This document shows, one piece after another, positions 1-8,183 of a DNA stretch of 64,000 bases (position 1 is the first letter of the stretch; each line of letters opens with the position of its first letter). Origin of the DNA: Bacillus sp. SA1-12. Its GTDB lineage: Bacteria > Bacillota > Bacilli > Bacillales > Bacillaceae. The stretch spans positions 62,001-126,000 of the forward strand of contig NZ_LATZ01000002.1 in NCBI RefSeq assembly GCF_000981385.1. Reading direction: 5' to 3'. The translations under genes were made by a program, and so were the position numbers. A model generated the notes under the pieces. It was not told where the DNA came from. It did no database searches and saw only the letters and a list, made by a program, of their open reading frames with translations.

Positions 1-869
1 TCCATCCCTGCATGATCAGCAGCAACAATCTTCTGAGAAATTCCTCCGATTGGTCCAACTTCTCCTTCTGTATTAATAGTTCCTGTCCCGGCAATATTAT
101 AGCCTTTTGTTAAATCACCTTTAGTTAACTGATTATATATTTCAAGCGACATCATTAATCCGGCAGAAGGACCGCCTATTTCCTCAGTATCGAGTTTTAT
201 ATCAGGCTCTACGTCTATTTTGCTATCAGTTACCAATGAAATTCCAATCCCAACTTTAGTAGGATCATCTTTAAAAGCTGCAAGCTTTATCTTTCCTTGT
301 TTTTGTTCTTCATCTCTTTCAAAAGTAATGGATATTTCCTCCCCAGCTTTCTTTTGCCCAACATAATCAATAAATTGTTCAGCTGTTTGAAACTCCTTTT
401 TATCTACTTTAAATATACGATCCCCAACCTTAAGAATCTCGGCTGCCGGCATACCTTCGACTATACCGTCTACATAAATCCCGTGGAAAGAATACTCAAC
501 TGGCTTATTCGCTTTTTCGTATGCAACAGATATCGCTGCTTCCTGTGAAGCTTCCATCATATGTAATTGTCTTTTGAAATATTCTTCATCTGATTCTTCT
601 TCTCTTTTAATTTCTTCTAGGGGGTGAATATAATAAAAATCATTCAGCTTAGCCCATAAATAAGTAATAGGATTTGCTCTTCCAAACCGGACTGTTGTTA
701 AAGAAAAGCTCCCCTCTTCATCCTTATATCCGTTTTCAACCTCGATAATCGGCTCTAGCTCAGAAGCCATCCCTGGTTGTGTTACATAATAAGGAAGCTT
801 AATAAAGGTCATGATAAGTGCAATCATTGCTAGCAAAATAATGGACCGTATAAATGTCTTACTCTTCAC
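1..869 (-). CDS. ylbL: Lon-like PDZ serine protease YlbL/DdcP (partial, C-terminus beyond window)
   Basis: This is a membrane-anchored Lon-type serine protease. In B. subtilis YlbL (DdcP) helps remove the division inhibitor YneA after DNA damage. The gene starts at a GTG at 869 and runs off the left edge, so 289 residues are visible. An N-terminal membrane segment (about residues 8-24) is followed by a PDZ region (about 125-205) and the Lon-like proteolytic domain. The catalytic serine lies in GGPSAG (S235) and the likely catalytic lysine in GGISQK (K280), so both active-site residues are present. The start overlaps the end of ylbK by 11 bases, which implies translational coupling. The reading was made by hand from the minus strand and is a confident family match. 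Confidence 0.93.
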   Translation of the reverse strand, partial: MKSKTFIRSIILLAMIALIMTFIKLPYYVTQPGMASELEPIIEVENGYKDEEGSFSLTTVRFGRANPITYLWAKLNDFYYIHPLEEIKREEESDEEYFKRQLHMMEASQEAAISVAYEKANKPVEYSFHGIYVDGIVEGMPAAEILKVGDRIFKVDKKEFQTAEQFIDYVGQKKAGEEISITFERDEEQKQGKIKLAAFKDDPTKVGIGISLVTDSKIDVEPDIKLDTEEIGGPSAGLMMSLEIYNQLTKGDLTKGYNIAGTGTINTEGEVGPIGGISQKIVAADHAGM

Positions 870-1659
870 AACAATTTGTCTCCTTCCACTTTGCAATAAG
901 TGTATGTATTTTTTCAACATGTTGCAAGGCTTCCTTCTCACCTATTTCAATTATTTCTTTAATATTTGTAAATGCACGGGAGCTATATTGTTCAACATGT
1001 GGACGAATCATTATATCTGAGGCAATTTCCCGATGATGTACCAGCTCATCCTGCATGATATCAAGACTCTGCATGATAACATCAAATATTGACGTAATTT
1101 CTTCATTTCTCTTTACATGGGAGACATCAACAGCAATGATAATGTCTGCACCCATATCCTTTACGACTGAAACAGGTACCCGATCTACAACACCTCCATC
1201 AACTAATAGTTTACCATTTATTTTTTCAGGAACAAAAATACCAGGAATGGCAATACTTGCTCTGACAGCTTCTGCCACAGGACCATCCTTAAAAATAACC
1301 TTACTACCATCATATAAGTCTGTTGCTACAACAGCAACCGGAATGTCTAATTCCGAGAACGTCTTACGATGTGTAAATAAACGGATCAATTCTTTTACTC
1401 GATTACCAGCAATAAAGCCCATTTTAGGTACTGTAAAATCTAAATAGTACTTTCTTTTAAAAGCTAATGCAAATTGGTACATTCTTTCTATACTTAAACC
1501 AGAAGCATAAAAGCATCCAACAAGCGCCCCCATGCTGCTTCCAGCAATTAAATCAACCTGAATTCCTGCATCTCGTAAAACCTTTAATACCCCCAAATGC
1601 GCAAACCCTCTTGCACCACCTGATCCAAGCGCTAGACCAATTTTTGGCTCCTTCGTCAA
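859..1659 (-). CDS. ylbK: Patatin-like phospholipase / RssA-family serine hydrolase YlbK
   Basis: This is a 266-residue patatin-family hydrolase, probably a cytoplasmic or membrane-associated lipid acyl hydrolase whose substrate is unknown. All patatin motifs are visible: the glycine-rich oxyanion motif GSGGARG (12-18), the nucleophile elbow GSSMG (Ser42) and the catalytic DGG (Asp154). Translation begins at a TTG (1657-1659) preceded by the strong Shine-Dalgarno AGGAGGG at 1667-1673. No ATG in frame is better placed. The gene is directly upstream of, and overlaps, ylbL, as in B. subtilis, and is divergent from ylbJ. Confidence 0.92.
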   Translation of the reverse strand: MTKEPKIGLALGSGGARGFAHLGVLKVLRDAGIQVDLIAGSSMGALVGCFYASGLSIERMYQFALAFKRKYYLDFTVPKMGFIAGNRVKELIRLFTHRKTFSELDIPVAVVATDLYDGSKVIFKDGPVAEAVRASIAIPGIFVPEKINGKLLVDGGVVDRVPVSVVKDMGADIIIAVDVSHVKRNEEITSIFDVIMQSLDIMQDELVHHREIASDIMIRPHVEQYSSRAFTNIKEIIEIGEKEALQHVEKIHTLIAKWKETNCCEE

Positions 1660-1913
1660 GGAGATGCCCTCCTTTTGATTGAAGAAAAAGTTCCTTCAAG
1701 AAAAATTTTTTATATAAAGTTATGATTAAATAAACGTTTTCATCCAAATTTCATTCACATTTATTTTCTAAATAGGATATACGACATTCTTATGGTCTAA
1801 AATATGCACCTATTCTCGTATATTGAATTAAAGAGGTTGTACGAAAATTGAAAATTTACTATCTCGCTTCATACTACCGTACAAATGCATTCAGATGTTT
1901 AGGGGGCATCATT

Positions 1914-3137
1914 TTGAGTCTTTCAAAACTAAAAACTATTTTTATCGCTATTTTTATCGGCGGACTTACGGTCGCCATTATCCTTAATCCCGAACAATCA
2001 CTTGTTGCTTCAACCCGAGGATTAAAGATTTGGTGGGAGGTTGTGTTCCCATCCTTATTGCCTTTTTTTATTGTATCAGAATTACTGATAGGATTTGGCG
2101 TCGTAAAATTTATCGGTGTATTGCTTGAACCGTTAATGAGACCGATTTTTCGTGTACCTGGTGTAGGGGGCTTTGTTTGGGCAATGGGAATGGCCTCAGG
2201 GAATCCTGCTGGAGCAAAATTGACAGCTAGAATACGACAAGAGAAGCAAATCTCTTCTATACAAGCAGAACGTTTAGTATCATTTACCAGTTCCTCAAAT
2301 CCCTTATTTATTTTCGGTGCAGTAGCAGTGGGCTTTTTTGGTGAACCATCACTGGGAATTTTACTTGCCGCTTCCCATTACTTAGGTAATTTATGTGTAG
2401 GACTAACGATGAGATTTTATGGAGGATCTGAAAAACAATTGGAGAGAGGAAAAAAATATAGGTTGTTACCTTCAATAAAACTCGCATTTAAAGAACTCCA
2501 TTTAACAAGGATAAATGAAACTCGTCCTCTAGGAAAAATGCTTGGTGATGCAGTGATCTCATCAATACAAACTTTGCTGATGATCGGTGGTTTTATTATT
2601 CTTTTTTCTGTTTTCAATCAGATAATGGCTCTTGTCAATATTACCGATTGGATTGCAGCTGTTTTTTCAGGGATTCTGTCGCTATTACATCTTGCTACAA
2701 GTTTAAGTGTGCCTCTTATAACCGGAATTTTTGAAATAACACTTGGAAATCAGCTTGTCAGTGAAGCAACCGCAGATTTATTAGATAAGGTAATGATTGC
2801 AAGTTTTATATTAGCCTTTGGCGGGTTATCAATACAGGCACAAGTAGCAAGCATTTTAGCAGATACAGATATACGTTTTCAACCTTTTTTTATCGCCCGT
2901 ATATTACAGGGAGTCTACTCTTCTGTTATTGCTTACTTTTTATTTAAGCCCTTGTATTTAGATTTAAAGGCTGAAAACCCAAATTCACTACCGGTCTTTC
3001 TGATGGAGCATAGTCCTGATTGGGCAAAAGATTACTGGGAATTAACAATCCATCTTGGACCACTTGTCACTATTATTTCATTGTTTGTTTATATTTACTT
3101 ATACGGAAAGCGAAATGTATTTACGAAGACGACATAA
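1914..3137 (+). CDS. ylbJ: Sporulation integral membrane protein YlbJ
   Basis: This is a polytopic membrane protein of the nucleoside-recognition (gate) family. In B. subtilis it is expressed in the mother cell and needed for normal spore cortex and heat resistance. About eight hydrophobic segments are visible. The open frame extends up to 1848, but the only good ribosome binding site, AGGGGG at 1901-1906, sits 7 bases before the TTG at 1914. That gives 407 residues, matching the usual family length and removing 22 polar residues before the first membrane segment. The gene is monocistronic and divergent from ylbK. Confidence 0.9.
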   Translation: MSLSKLKTIFIAIFIGGLTVAIILNPEQSLVASTRGLKIWWEVVFPSLLPFFIVSELLIGFGVVKFIGVLLEPLMRPIFRVPGVGGFVWAMGMASGNPAGAKLTARIRQEKQISSIQAERLVSFTSSSNPLFIFGAVAVGFFGEPSLGILLAASHYLGNLCVGLTMRFYGGSEKQLERGKKYRLLPSIKLAFKELHLTRINETRPLGKMLGDAVISSIQTLLMIGGFIILFSVFNQIMALVNITDWIAAVFSGILSLLHLATSLSVPLITGIFEITLGNQLVSEATADLLDKVMIASFILAFGGLSIQAQVASILADTDIRFQPFFIARILQGVYSSVIAYFLFKPLYLDLKAENPNSLPVFLMEHSPDWAKDYWELTIHLGPLVTIISLFVYIYLYGKRNVFTKTT

Positions 3138-3239
3138 TTCCCTAAAACCAATGGCGCCTGGAATTAGAAACCAATATTAATAAAAACTCTACAATTTCTT
3201 ATCTTAAAAAAGATCAGGACATCTGACATCCTAGAAAAA

Positions 3240-3310
3240 TAAGACGTAAAGAATTTTTGTTTTCCATTCTTAAGTGGCTTAACTTGCGGAGCTAGGAGCT
3301 GGAGTTGAAA
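3240..3310 (+). repeat. Dispersed repeat family A, degenerate copy
   Basis: This shares an ordered set of words with the better copies at 40957 and 49979: ATAAGACG, then TTTTTGT with TTCCATTC, then GTGGCTTA, then GGAGCTAGGAGCTGGA. It fills most of the ylbJ-coaD gap, with a less similar flank on either side. It is non-coding and degenerate compared with the copy at 49979. Confidence 0.6.
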
Positions 3311-3415
3311 ATCAATAATAAACTAAAAGGATGGCAGCTGCATCCGTTGCTCTGGAGCTGGCAGCTGCACGTTTACCAAAAGTAGTAAAATGTTTACATT
3401 TATCAAGAAGAACAA

Positions 3416-3437
3416 AAAGGTGAGGAGCTCCTCACCT

Positions 3438-3439
<2 letters not shown>
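3416..3439. terminator. Bidirectional terminator after ylbJ and coaD
   Basis: A perfect 12-base-pair palindrome (arms AAAGGTGAGGAG and CTCCTCACCTTT) is flanked by A and T runs. It touches the coaD stop codon, so it would end coaD on the minus strand and any plus-strand readthrough from ylbJ. Confidence 0.8.
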
Positions 3440-3923
<484 letters not shown>

Positions 3924-4505
3924 TTATTCCTCCCCTAAACGACTCTTAGATCCGTAAATGGATATTTTCGTCATACCGTAAGTTTCATTTTTTATTAGAG
4001 AAAATTGAGCAATCCCCTCAGGTAATTGTACATCTGCGGCATGTTCAGTAATAATAAATCCCTTTTCCTGCAATAAAAGATTTTCTCCAATCGAACTGAT
4101 AAGCGCTTTCAATTTTTGTTGCTTATACGGTGGATCTAAAAAAATCAATTCAAATCGTAGCTCACGCTTTATAATTGCTTTTAATGCCCGCTCTGCATCA
4201 TTACGATAAACTTCAGCAGCTTCTTCAGCATGACATGCCTCAAGATTTTTATGTATAGTTTGTATAGCTTTATGCTCACGATCTACGAAAATGCAGCGCT
4301 CAATGCCGCGGCTAATCGCCTCAATACCCAAGCCTCCGCTTCCTGCAAACAAATCTAAGGCCATTCCTCCGTCAAAATAAGGACCTACCATATTGAAAAT
4401 GGCTTCCTTTACCTTATCTGTTGTAGGCCTTGTCGTAACACCGGGAACTGCTTTCAATGGCCTGCCTTTATATTGACCTGATACTACTCTCATTTCTTTC
4501 ACCAC
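3924..4505 (-). CDS. rsmD: 16S rRNA (guanine-966-N2)-methyltransferase RsmD
   Basis: RsmD (YlbH) methylates G966 of 16S rRNA in the small subunit. The 193-residue sequence has the AdoMet-binding motif DLFAGSGGLG (51-60) and the amino-methyltransferase motif DPPY (124-127). It ends exactly where coaD begins, so the two are co-translated. A second possible start (Met5) exists, and the first ATG follows a weak ribosome binding site. The upstream region contains the CsfG-type RNA on the opposite strand. Confidence 0.94.
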   Translation of the reverse strand: MVKEMRVVSGQYKGRPLKAVPGVTTRPTTDKVKEAIFNMVGPYFDGGMALDLFAGSGGLGIEAISRGIERCIFVDREHKAIQTIHKNLEACHAEEAAEVYRNDAERALKAIIKRELRFELIFLDPPYKQQKLKALISSIGENLLLQEKGFIITEHAADVQLPEGIAQFSLIKNETYGMTKISIYGSKSRLGEE

Positions 4506-4643
4506 TACTTTTTTTAGTAAACATCCTAAAATAGAAAAACTTTACTATGTTAAAATATATCCAAGCTATATCCTACCATACGCCGTCAATATGTTACAAC
4601 ATGTAACCTCTACGAATAGAATAAGAAAAATTTTAACATTTAT

Positions 4644-4672
4644 GTATATGGAAAAACCAATTGGTGATAATG
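4644..4672 (+). promoter_or_regulatory. Candidate sigma-F (forespore) promoter of the CsfG-type RNA
   Basis: GTATA at 4644-4648 fits the sigma-F minus-35 consensus GYWTA. GGTGATAATG at 4663-4672 fits the minus-10 consensus GGNRANAHTR at every position. The 14-base spacer is one or two bases shorter than typical. The predicted start, about 7 bases further on, falls at the first base of the first hairpin of the RNA, which supports the assignment. Confidence 0.6.
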
Positions 4673-4678
4673 AATAGT

Positions 4679-4832
4679 AACAACATCGATTCGTTGATGT
4701 TGTTGCCAACCGCGGAGAAGACTTACGTTTCCCCATAAGTTCTTCCTCCGGTTTCTCCTCTCCCTTTGCCTTCAGCCTTTTATTTAAAAGGTATTGAAGG
4801 ACCCTGCAGAGAATATCTGCAGGGTTTTTTTT
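4679..4832 (+). ncRNA. csfG: CsfG-type sporulation small RNA (also the site of the ylbH-leader motif)
   Basis: Four consecutive hairpins are visible. The first has arms AACAACATC and GATGTTGTT (4679-4704). The second pairs CGGAG-AAGA-CTTA with TAAG-TTCTTCCTCCG around 4711-4752. The third has CCTTCA/CCTTTT arms with AAAAGG/TGAAGG at about 4770-4801. The fourth is an intrinsic terminator with arms ACCCTGCAGA and TCTGCAGGGT followed by eight T (4801-4832). Single-stranded pyrimidine-rich stretches (CTTCCTCC, TCTCCTCTCCC) could pair with Shine-Dalgarno sequences. In B. subtilis a forespore RNA, CsfG, lies between ylbG and ylbH, and the same intergenic region gave the Rfam ylbH-leader motif. The T-run shows plus-strand transcription, which argues against a leader of rsmD. 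The assignment rests on locus, size and structure. Confidence 0.75.
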
Positions 4833-5134
4833 ATCTATGCTCTATTTAGCATGCCTTTTGATTTCCAATAGTAGCTCCCTAACTTTAGACGATGGTCCAT
4901 ATGCACAAACACAGTGCTATGGGGTTTATTACGTCTCCCTTGTTCCATGCACCCTTAGGAGTCGTTTCATCCACTCTGATAGCACTATTCATAGTGAAAA
5001 AATAAACAATAAACTCTAACTAAGCTTACATTTAATAGTTATTTCTATCTCATTTCTTCTCATTTTATTCTCTTCATGATATAGTAATATGTCGACCTTA
5101 AATTATAGAATTTTACTTATTAGGGGGAGGTACA
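4833..5134. other. Intergenic region upstream of the DUF7147 gene
   Basis: No convincing gene is present: a short open frame at 4837-5019 lacks a ribosome binding site and has a composition unlike a protein. The right end presumably contains the promoter of the next gene, but I see no clear minus-35/minus-10 pair. Confidence 0.5.
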
Positions 5135-5524
5135 ATGATTCAACGATTTATAGAAATTGGTGAAGGCTACTCAGATATTTATGAACTTATTGAAAATGCA
5201 AAAGCCAACAAACATCGTGTATCGAAATTGATTGCCTTACATACAAAATTGAATGAACGTGAGGTTTCTTCCTTAGTAGTGGTCATGCAGCCTACTGATC
5301 CGGGGAAATTTCAAGCACTCTATATGTGCAGGGAAGGAATTCCAAATCCAAAGTTCACACAAAATAAACGATATGAGCTGTTTGAAGAGCTTGCTTCCTT
5401 TTTAAATAAAGACATTATTCAAATCACAGTTAAACCATCTACAATGTTTAATGAACATGCCCTGTACTATCAATATTTAATTGGCATCCTGAGATTGAAT
5501 CATTATATTCCACCATTACAATAG
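5135..5524 (+). CDS. DUF7147 family protein (function unknown)
   Basis: This 129-residue cytoplasmic protein is found widely in Bacillaceae. Databases sometimes label it methylthioribose kinase, but it has no kinase motifs (no P-loop, HxD or DFG-like residues), so that name should not be used. The ATG is preceded by a strong ribosome binding site, GGGGGAGG, at 5122-5129. The gene is monocistronic between the CsfG-type RNA and ylbG, and converges with ylbG on a shared terminator. Confidence 0.8.
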   Translation: MIQRFIEIGEGYSDIYELIENAKANKHRVSKLIALHTKLNEREVSSLVVVMQPTDPGKFQALYMCREGIPNPKFTQNKRYELFEELASFLNKDIIQITVKPSTMFNEHALYYQYLIGILRLNHYIPPLQ

Positions 5525-5582
5525 TATCATTATGATTAACATAGTGCCTATTCTACAAAGACCCTTAATATAGCCGGAAAAT

Positions 5583-5622
5583 AAAAAAGCAGATCATTGG
5601 ATAGTCAATGGTCTGCTTTTTT
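5583..5622. terminator. Bidirectional terminator between the DUF7147 gene and ylbG
   Basis: The arms AAAAAGCAGATCATTG and CAATGGTCTGCTTTTT form a 16-base-pair stem with one G-U pair and a short loop, with T-runs on both strands. Confidence 0.8.
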
Positions 5623-5643
5623 ACAAAAAATCCAGTTCACGGA

Positions 5644-5916
5644 TTATAAACCAATCTTATAATCATATTCCTTTGCCTTATCCACCTTGGATTCATATTC
5701 TAATTTTAAGTAAGGCTTATAAGAAGGCTCTGCATGTTTAACGAACGAATAGGATGTAAGCTTTTGTACATTTTGCTCCAGCATTTCCATATTACAATAC
5801 AGAACTACATATTTAAGCCGTTTTGAAACATAATGGACATTTCCGAATTTTCTAAGCATCTTTATATGCTTTAATGAGTGAAGCCAAACAACGATACCTT
5901 GTCGCTTTTCAAACAT
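5644..5916 (-). CDS. ylbG: YlbG, UPF0298/DUF2129 family
   Basis: This is a 90-residue conserved cytoplasmic protein of the UPF0298 family. It begins with the recognisable [17 protein letters not shown] segment and has a beta-rich middle. Function is unknown; in Bacillus it is always near rsmD and coaD. The start ATG has a purine-rich upstream stretch (AGGGAGAATC). A gap of about 290 bases with a long palindrome separates it from ylbF. Confidence 0.88.
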   Translation of the reverse strand: MFEKRQGIVVWLHSLKHIKMLRKFGNVHYVSKRLKYVVLYCNMEMLEQNVQKLTSYSFVKHAEPSYKPYLKLEYESKVDKAKEYDYKIGL

Positions 5917-6103
5917 AATGATTCTCCCTTATTGATAAGAAAAACGCTTGCGTTTTTCAATGATGTAGGAAGTCTGTGGCCAGACTCAGTGAAAAAAGAC
6001 GAAATAATTTATAATAAATCAATCATAAAAAGTCTAGCAAAAATTTTAACTTCTCACAATATTTCACAAAAAAAAATTAAAAAAACTGAATATACCAAAA
6101 AAT

Positions 6104-6212
6104 AAGAGGTTGCCTCTAAAGGGTTTGACCCCATCCAATAAACACCAATACAAGGAATTTTTTGTCCTATTTGTGTTTTGGAGTCTAACCCTATGGTTTG
6201 AGACAACCTCTT
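6104..6212. terminator. Long palindromic element (family C) downstream of ylbF
   Basis: The outer arms AAGAGGTTGCCTC and GAGACAACCTCTT enclose a loop of about 80 bases with further imperfect pairing. The right arm overlaps the ylbF stop codon. It resembles nine other palindromes in this window whose arms read GGCTGTCTCA or GGGTCAGAC and which lie at gene ends. Confidence 0.6.
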
Positions 6213-6660
6213 AAGATACCTTACAACCGCAGCCTCCGCCTGAGCCGCAACCACCGCCGCAGCTTGAACCTGTATCAAAAAACGGATTTCCGGTTGGAAC
6301 TTTAATATGTTCAGAAACGGCTTGACCAACTTGAACACTTATTTCATCAAGTAAAGCTTGCAATTCATTTTCAGCCTTTTTAAAATTAGCTACACTCTCA
6401 TTTAAATCGAGCTCTCTTTTTATATCTCTCATTTCCTTTGATATCTTACGATAATCTGGATGATATTTACCAAAACGCTGGACATCTTCATATATATCCT
6501 TTGTTTTTGCAAATTTAGAAATAAGCTGTTGCGCGTTCTTATCATTTTTTAATCTATAATAACTGCTTCGATAAGCTTCAGCCTGTTCAGATTGAAGCAC
6601 CAATTTAGCAAGCTGATCGGCATGATCGAGCAGTAACATGCTTTCCATAGTAGCAAACAT
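6211..6660 (-). CDS. ylbF: YlbF/RicF, regulator of RNA processing and sporulation
   Basis: YlbF forms a complex with YmcA and YaaT (the Ric or Y-complex). The complex works with RNase Y in mRNA maturation and promotes sporulation, competence and biofilm formation. The 149-residue protein is helical, and its C-terminal tail is rich in glycine and cysteine, with cysteines at 134, 138, 144 and 146. In B. subtilis this tail takes part in binding the complex's iron-sulfur clusters, so the cluster-binding form is conserved here. It starts at ATG 6658-6660 behind a GGAGGTG ribosome binding site and has its own upstream gap. Confidence 0.92.
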   Translation of the reverse strand: MFATMESMLLLDHADQLAKLVLQSEQAEAYRSSYYRLKNDKNAQQLISKFAKTKDIYEDVQRFGKYHPDYRKISKEMRDIKRELDLNESVANFKKAENELQALLDEISVQVGQAVSEHIKVPTGNPFFDTGSSCGGGCGSGGGCGCKVS

Positions 6661-6733
6661 AGAGTATTTGCACCTCCGTCATTTATTTTACCATGTTTGC
6701 TGGAAAATGAAAAACATCTGCTTTTGCTTTTTA

Positions 6734-7162
6734 CTATTGGATGTTCACTTCCAATGTTTTTTTCAGGTTATAACTTGAGGAATCATTATGTACAACCTCG
6801 ACTGTCATAACATGATTTCCTGGTTCTAATCCCTTAACAACGAAGGCTGCTGTGTTCATATCATCAACTTTTTTACCATCTACATATACACTTAGATGAC
6901 CTTCGCCAGCTACTTTATTTCCGCCTGTTTTTTTAAATTTAAAGTTTGGAATATAGCATTCCACATAAACAGACCGATTTCTCACATGATGTTTTATCAT
7001 GAAAGACGATTCCCTGTTTTGGCTTACAACTTCTATAACATCCTTTGATGCCTCTGCAACTTGAATTGGAATTATATTCAAGGAACCTTCTGGTCTTGGC
7101 TTGTGTTCAATACATCCTGACAAACAAATAATTATTACTAAAAGAGCTAATAATCCCTTCAT
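6734..7162 (-). CDS. Putative lipoprotein of unknown function
   Basis: The first 17 residues form a lipoprotein signal with lipobox LSGC (Cys17), so the 142-residue product should be anchored on the outer face of the membrane. The rest looks like a small beta-sandwich: the segment with YVDGKKV, then LEPGNHVMTVEVVHND, resembles immunoglobulin-like modules of extracytoplasmic proteins. The ribosome binding site AGGAGG at 7171-7176 is excellent. It sits between ylbF and ylbE, where B. subtilis has no such gene to my knowledge. I cannot assign a function. Confidence 0.7.
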   Translation of the reverse strand: MKGLLALLVIIICLSGCIEHKPRPEGSLNIIPIQVAEASKDVIEVVSQNRESSFMIKHHVRNRSVYVECYIPNFKFKKTGGNKVAGEGHLSVYVDGKKVDDMNTAAFVVKGLEPGNHVMTVEVVHNDSSSYNLKKTLEVNIQ

Positions 7163-7321
7163 TGTTTCGCCTCCTTTTTTGTATTGTTTACCTTAAAGAA
7201 TAAATTCATGAGTCATTATTATCTATATAGTAAGACTTCCATCTTTCTCGAGGTACAGGATGTAAAAGTGCTGACTTTGCCAATGGAAGTGGCGAGTCAG
7301 TCTTCTACATTGATGGTAAGC

Positions 7322-7485
7322 GGACTTATCATTCTTAAACCATTACATCTTTAAATATGGCCTGACTTGGATAACAATCCCTCGTGGCATTTTTACAGGC
7401 AGTTTACTCCACTTACCTTGTTAGATTCACTTTTACTTTTTAAGCTTAAATTTGGTATTAGTGCCCCGTTAAAACGGGATAATGA
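7322..7485 (+). repeat. Dispersed repeat family B, copy 1
   Basis: Ordered words are shared with the copies at 32690, 55535 and 61196: ACTTATCAT, then GACTTG followed by ATAACAATCC, then TTTACAGGCAGTT, and finally GGTATTA with GCCCCGTTAA and CGGGATAA. It fills most of the gap between the lipoprotein gene and ylbE. Just upstream (7268-7317) lies another imperfect inverted repeat with arms around TGTAAAAG and CTTCTACA. Confidence 0.65.
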
Positions 7486-7487
7486 AA

Positions 7488-7511
7488 AAAACGACTTGTC
7501 AAAAGTCGTTT
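7488..7511 (-). terminator. Terminator of ylbE
   Basis: On the minus strand the arms AAACGACTTTT and AAGTCGTTT are followed by a run of T. The hairpin overlaps the ylbE stop codon. Confidence 0.75.
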
Positions 7512-7749
7512 AATCTTGTTGCCTCATAGAATGAAACATTGCAATCATCATGGAGGCCATCTGTACTGAATTTGAAAATTGTTGAACTTTGTGGGGGATT
7601 GTTTTTTGATAATAGTTCATCATATTTAGTTCCAATGACTCTAAATCAGTGGGATTTCTTGAAAGTTTTCGAAACCAGATTGGTTGCTCTCTTAAAAAAT
7701 TCTGCCGTTCTTTATTTGCTCGAATATGTTCTTGTACTTCTTTTCTCAT
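7510..7749 (-). CDS. ylbE: YlbE-like protein
   Basis: This is a 79-residue basic protein that matches the YlbE family in length and in the segment REQPIWFRKLSRNP. The family is restricted to Bacillales and has no known function. It lies 32 bases downstream of ylbD on the same strand, and a terminator overlaps its end, so ylbD-ylbE form a two-gene unit. Confidence 0.85.
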   Translation of the reverse strand: MRKEVQEHIRANKERQNFLREQPIWFRKLSRNPTDLESLELNMMNYYQKTIPHKVQQFSNSVQMASMMIAMFHSMRQQD

Positions 7750-7781
7750 ATAACCACTCCTACAGCCGTCACAATTGGTTA

Positions 7782-8183
7782 TTAATCCTTTCTGAAAGAA
7801 AAGGGATGTTGGTTACCACTTGATGAACTCTGTCTTGAACCTTTGGATAATCCAAAGGTATCAAACAATCCTTGTATTGTTGATATCGTATTGCTCATAT
7901 TTGATATATGATGATTAACTGTATTGATATCCATATTTTTTACCGCTGCAATCACTTGAGACATAATGTCGGTTTTTTTTTCTGCAGTTGCAGTTGTTTC
8001 CTCTTCACTTTTACCATCACGGTATTGCTTCCAAACTTCATCATTTTCACCTAGTAAGTACCAATCCTCAAACACTTCCTGCCATTCTTTGTTTCCTTTT
8101 CTTACTTCTTGTACTAGCTTTGGATGCAGTTTAACAAATTCCTTAAATTGTTGAACAGATTGATGTGTTTTTTTTGATGCCAT
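7782..8183 (-). CDS. ylbD: YlbD family protein, putative spore coat component
   Basis: The 133-residue protein carries the YlbD coat-protein signature near its N-terminus (HQSVQQFKEFVKLHPKLV, then EWQEVFEDWYLLGEND). A low-complexity middle and a serine-rich tail follow. YlbD is a predicted spore coat protein in B. subtilis. The ORF could extend to 8213, but the ribosome binding site GAGGTGAGG directly precedes the ATG at 8181-8183, so I use that start and drop ten residues. It is transcribed with ylbE. Confidence 0.85.
   Translation of the reverse strand: MASKKTHQSVQQFKEFVKLHPKLVQEVRKGNKEWQEVFEDWYLLGENDEVWKQYRDGKSEEETTATAEKKTDIMSQVIAAVKNMDINTVNHHISNMSNTISTIQGLFDTFGLSKGSRQSSSSGNQHPFSFRKD

Noticed and set aside
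4506..4832. ylbH leader as a cis-element of rsmD on the minus strand
   Set aside because: The T-run and the promoter hexamers are on the plus strand, so a plus-strand RNA explains the structure better.
4837..5019. 60-codon ORF after the CsfG terminator
   Set aside because: No ribosome binding site, ordinary intergenic composition, and no protein-like pattern.
7225..7320. Hairpin-rich stretch as a separate small RNA gene
   Set aside because: Imperfect inverted repeats only, no promoter or terminator; more likely flanking decay of repeat B.
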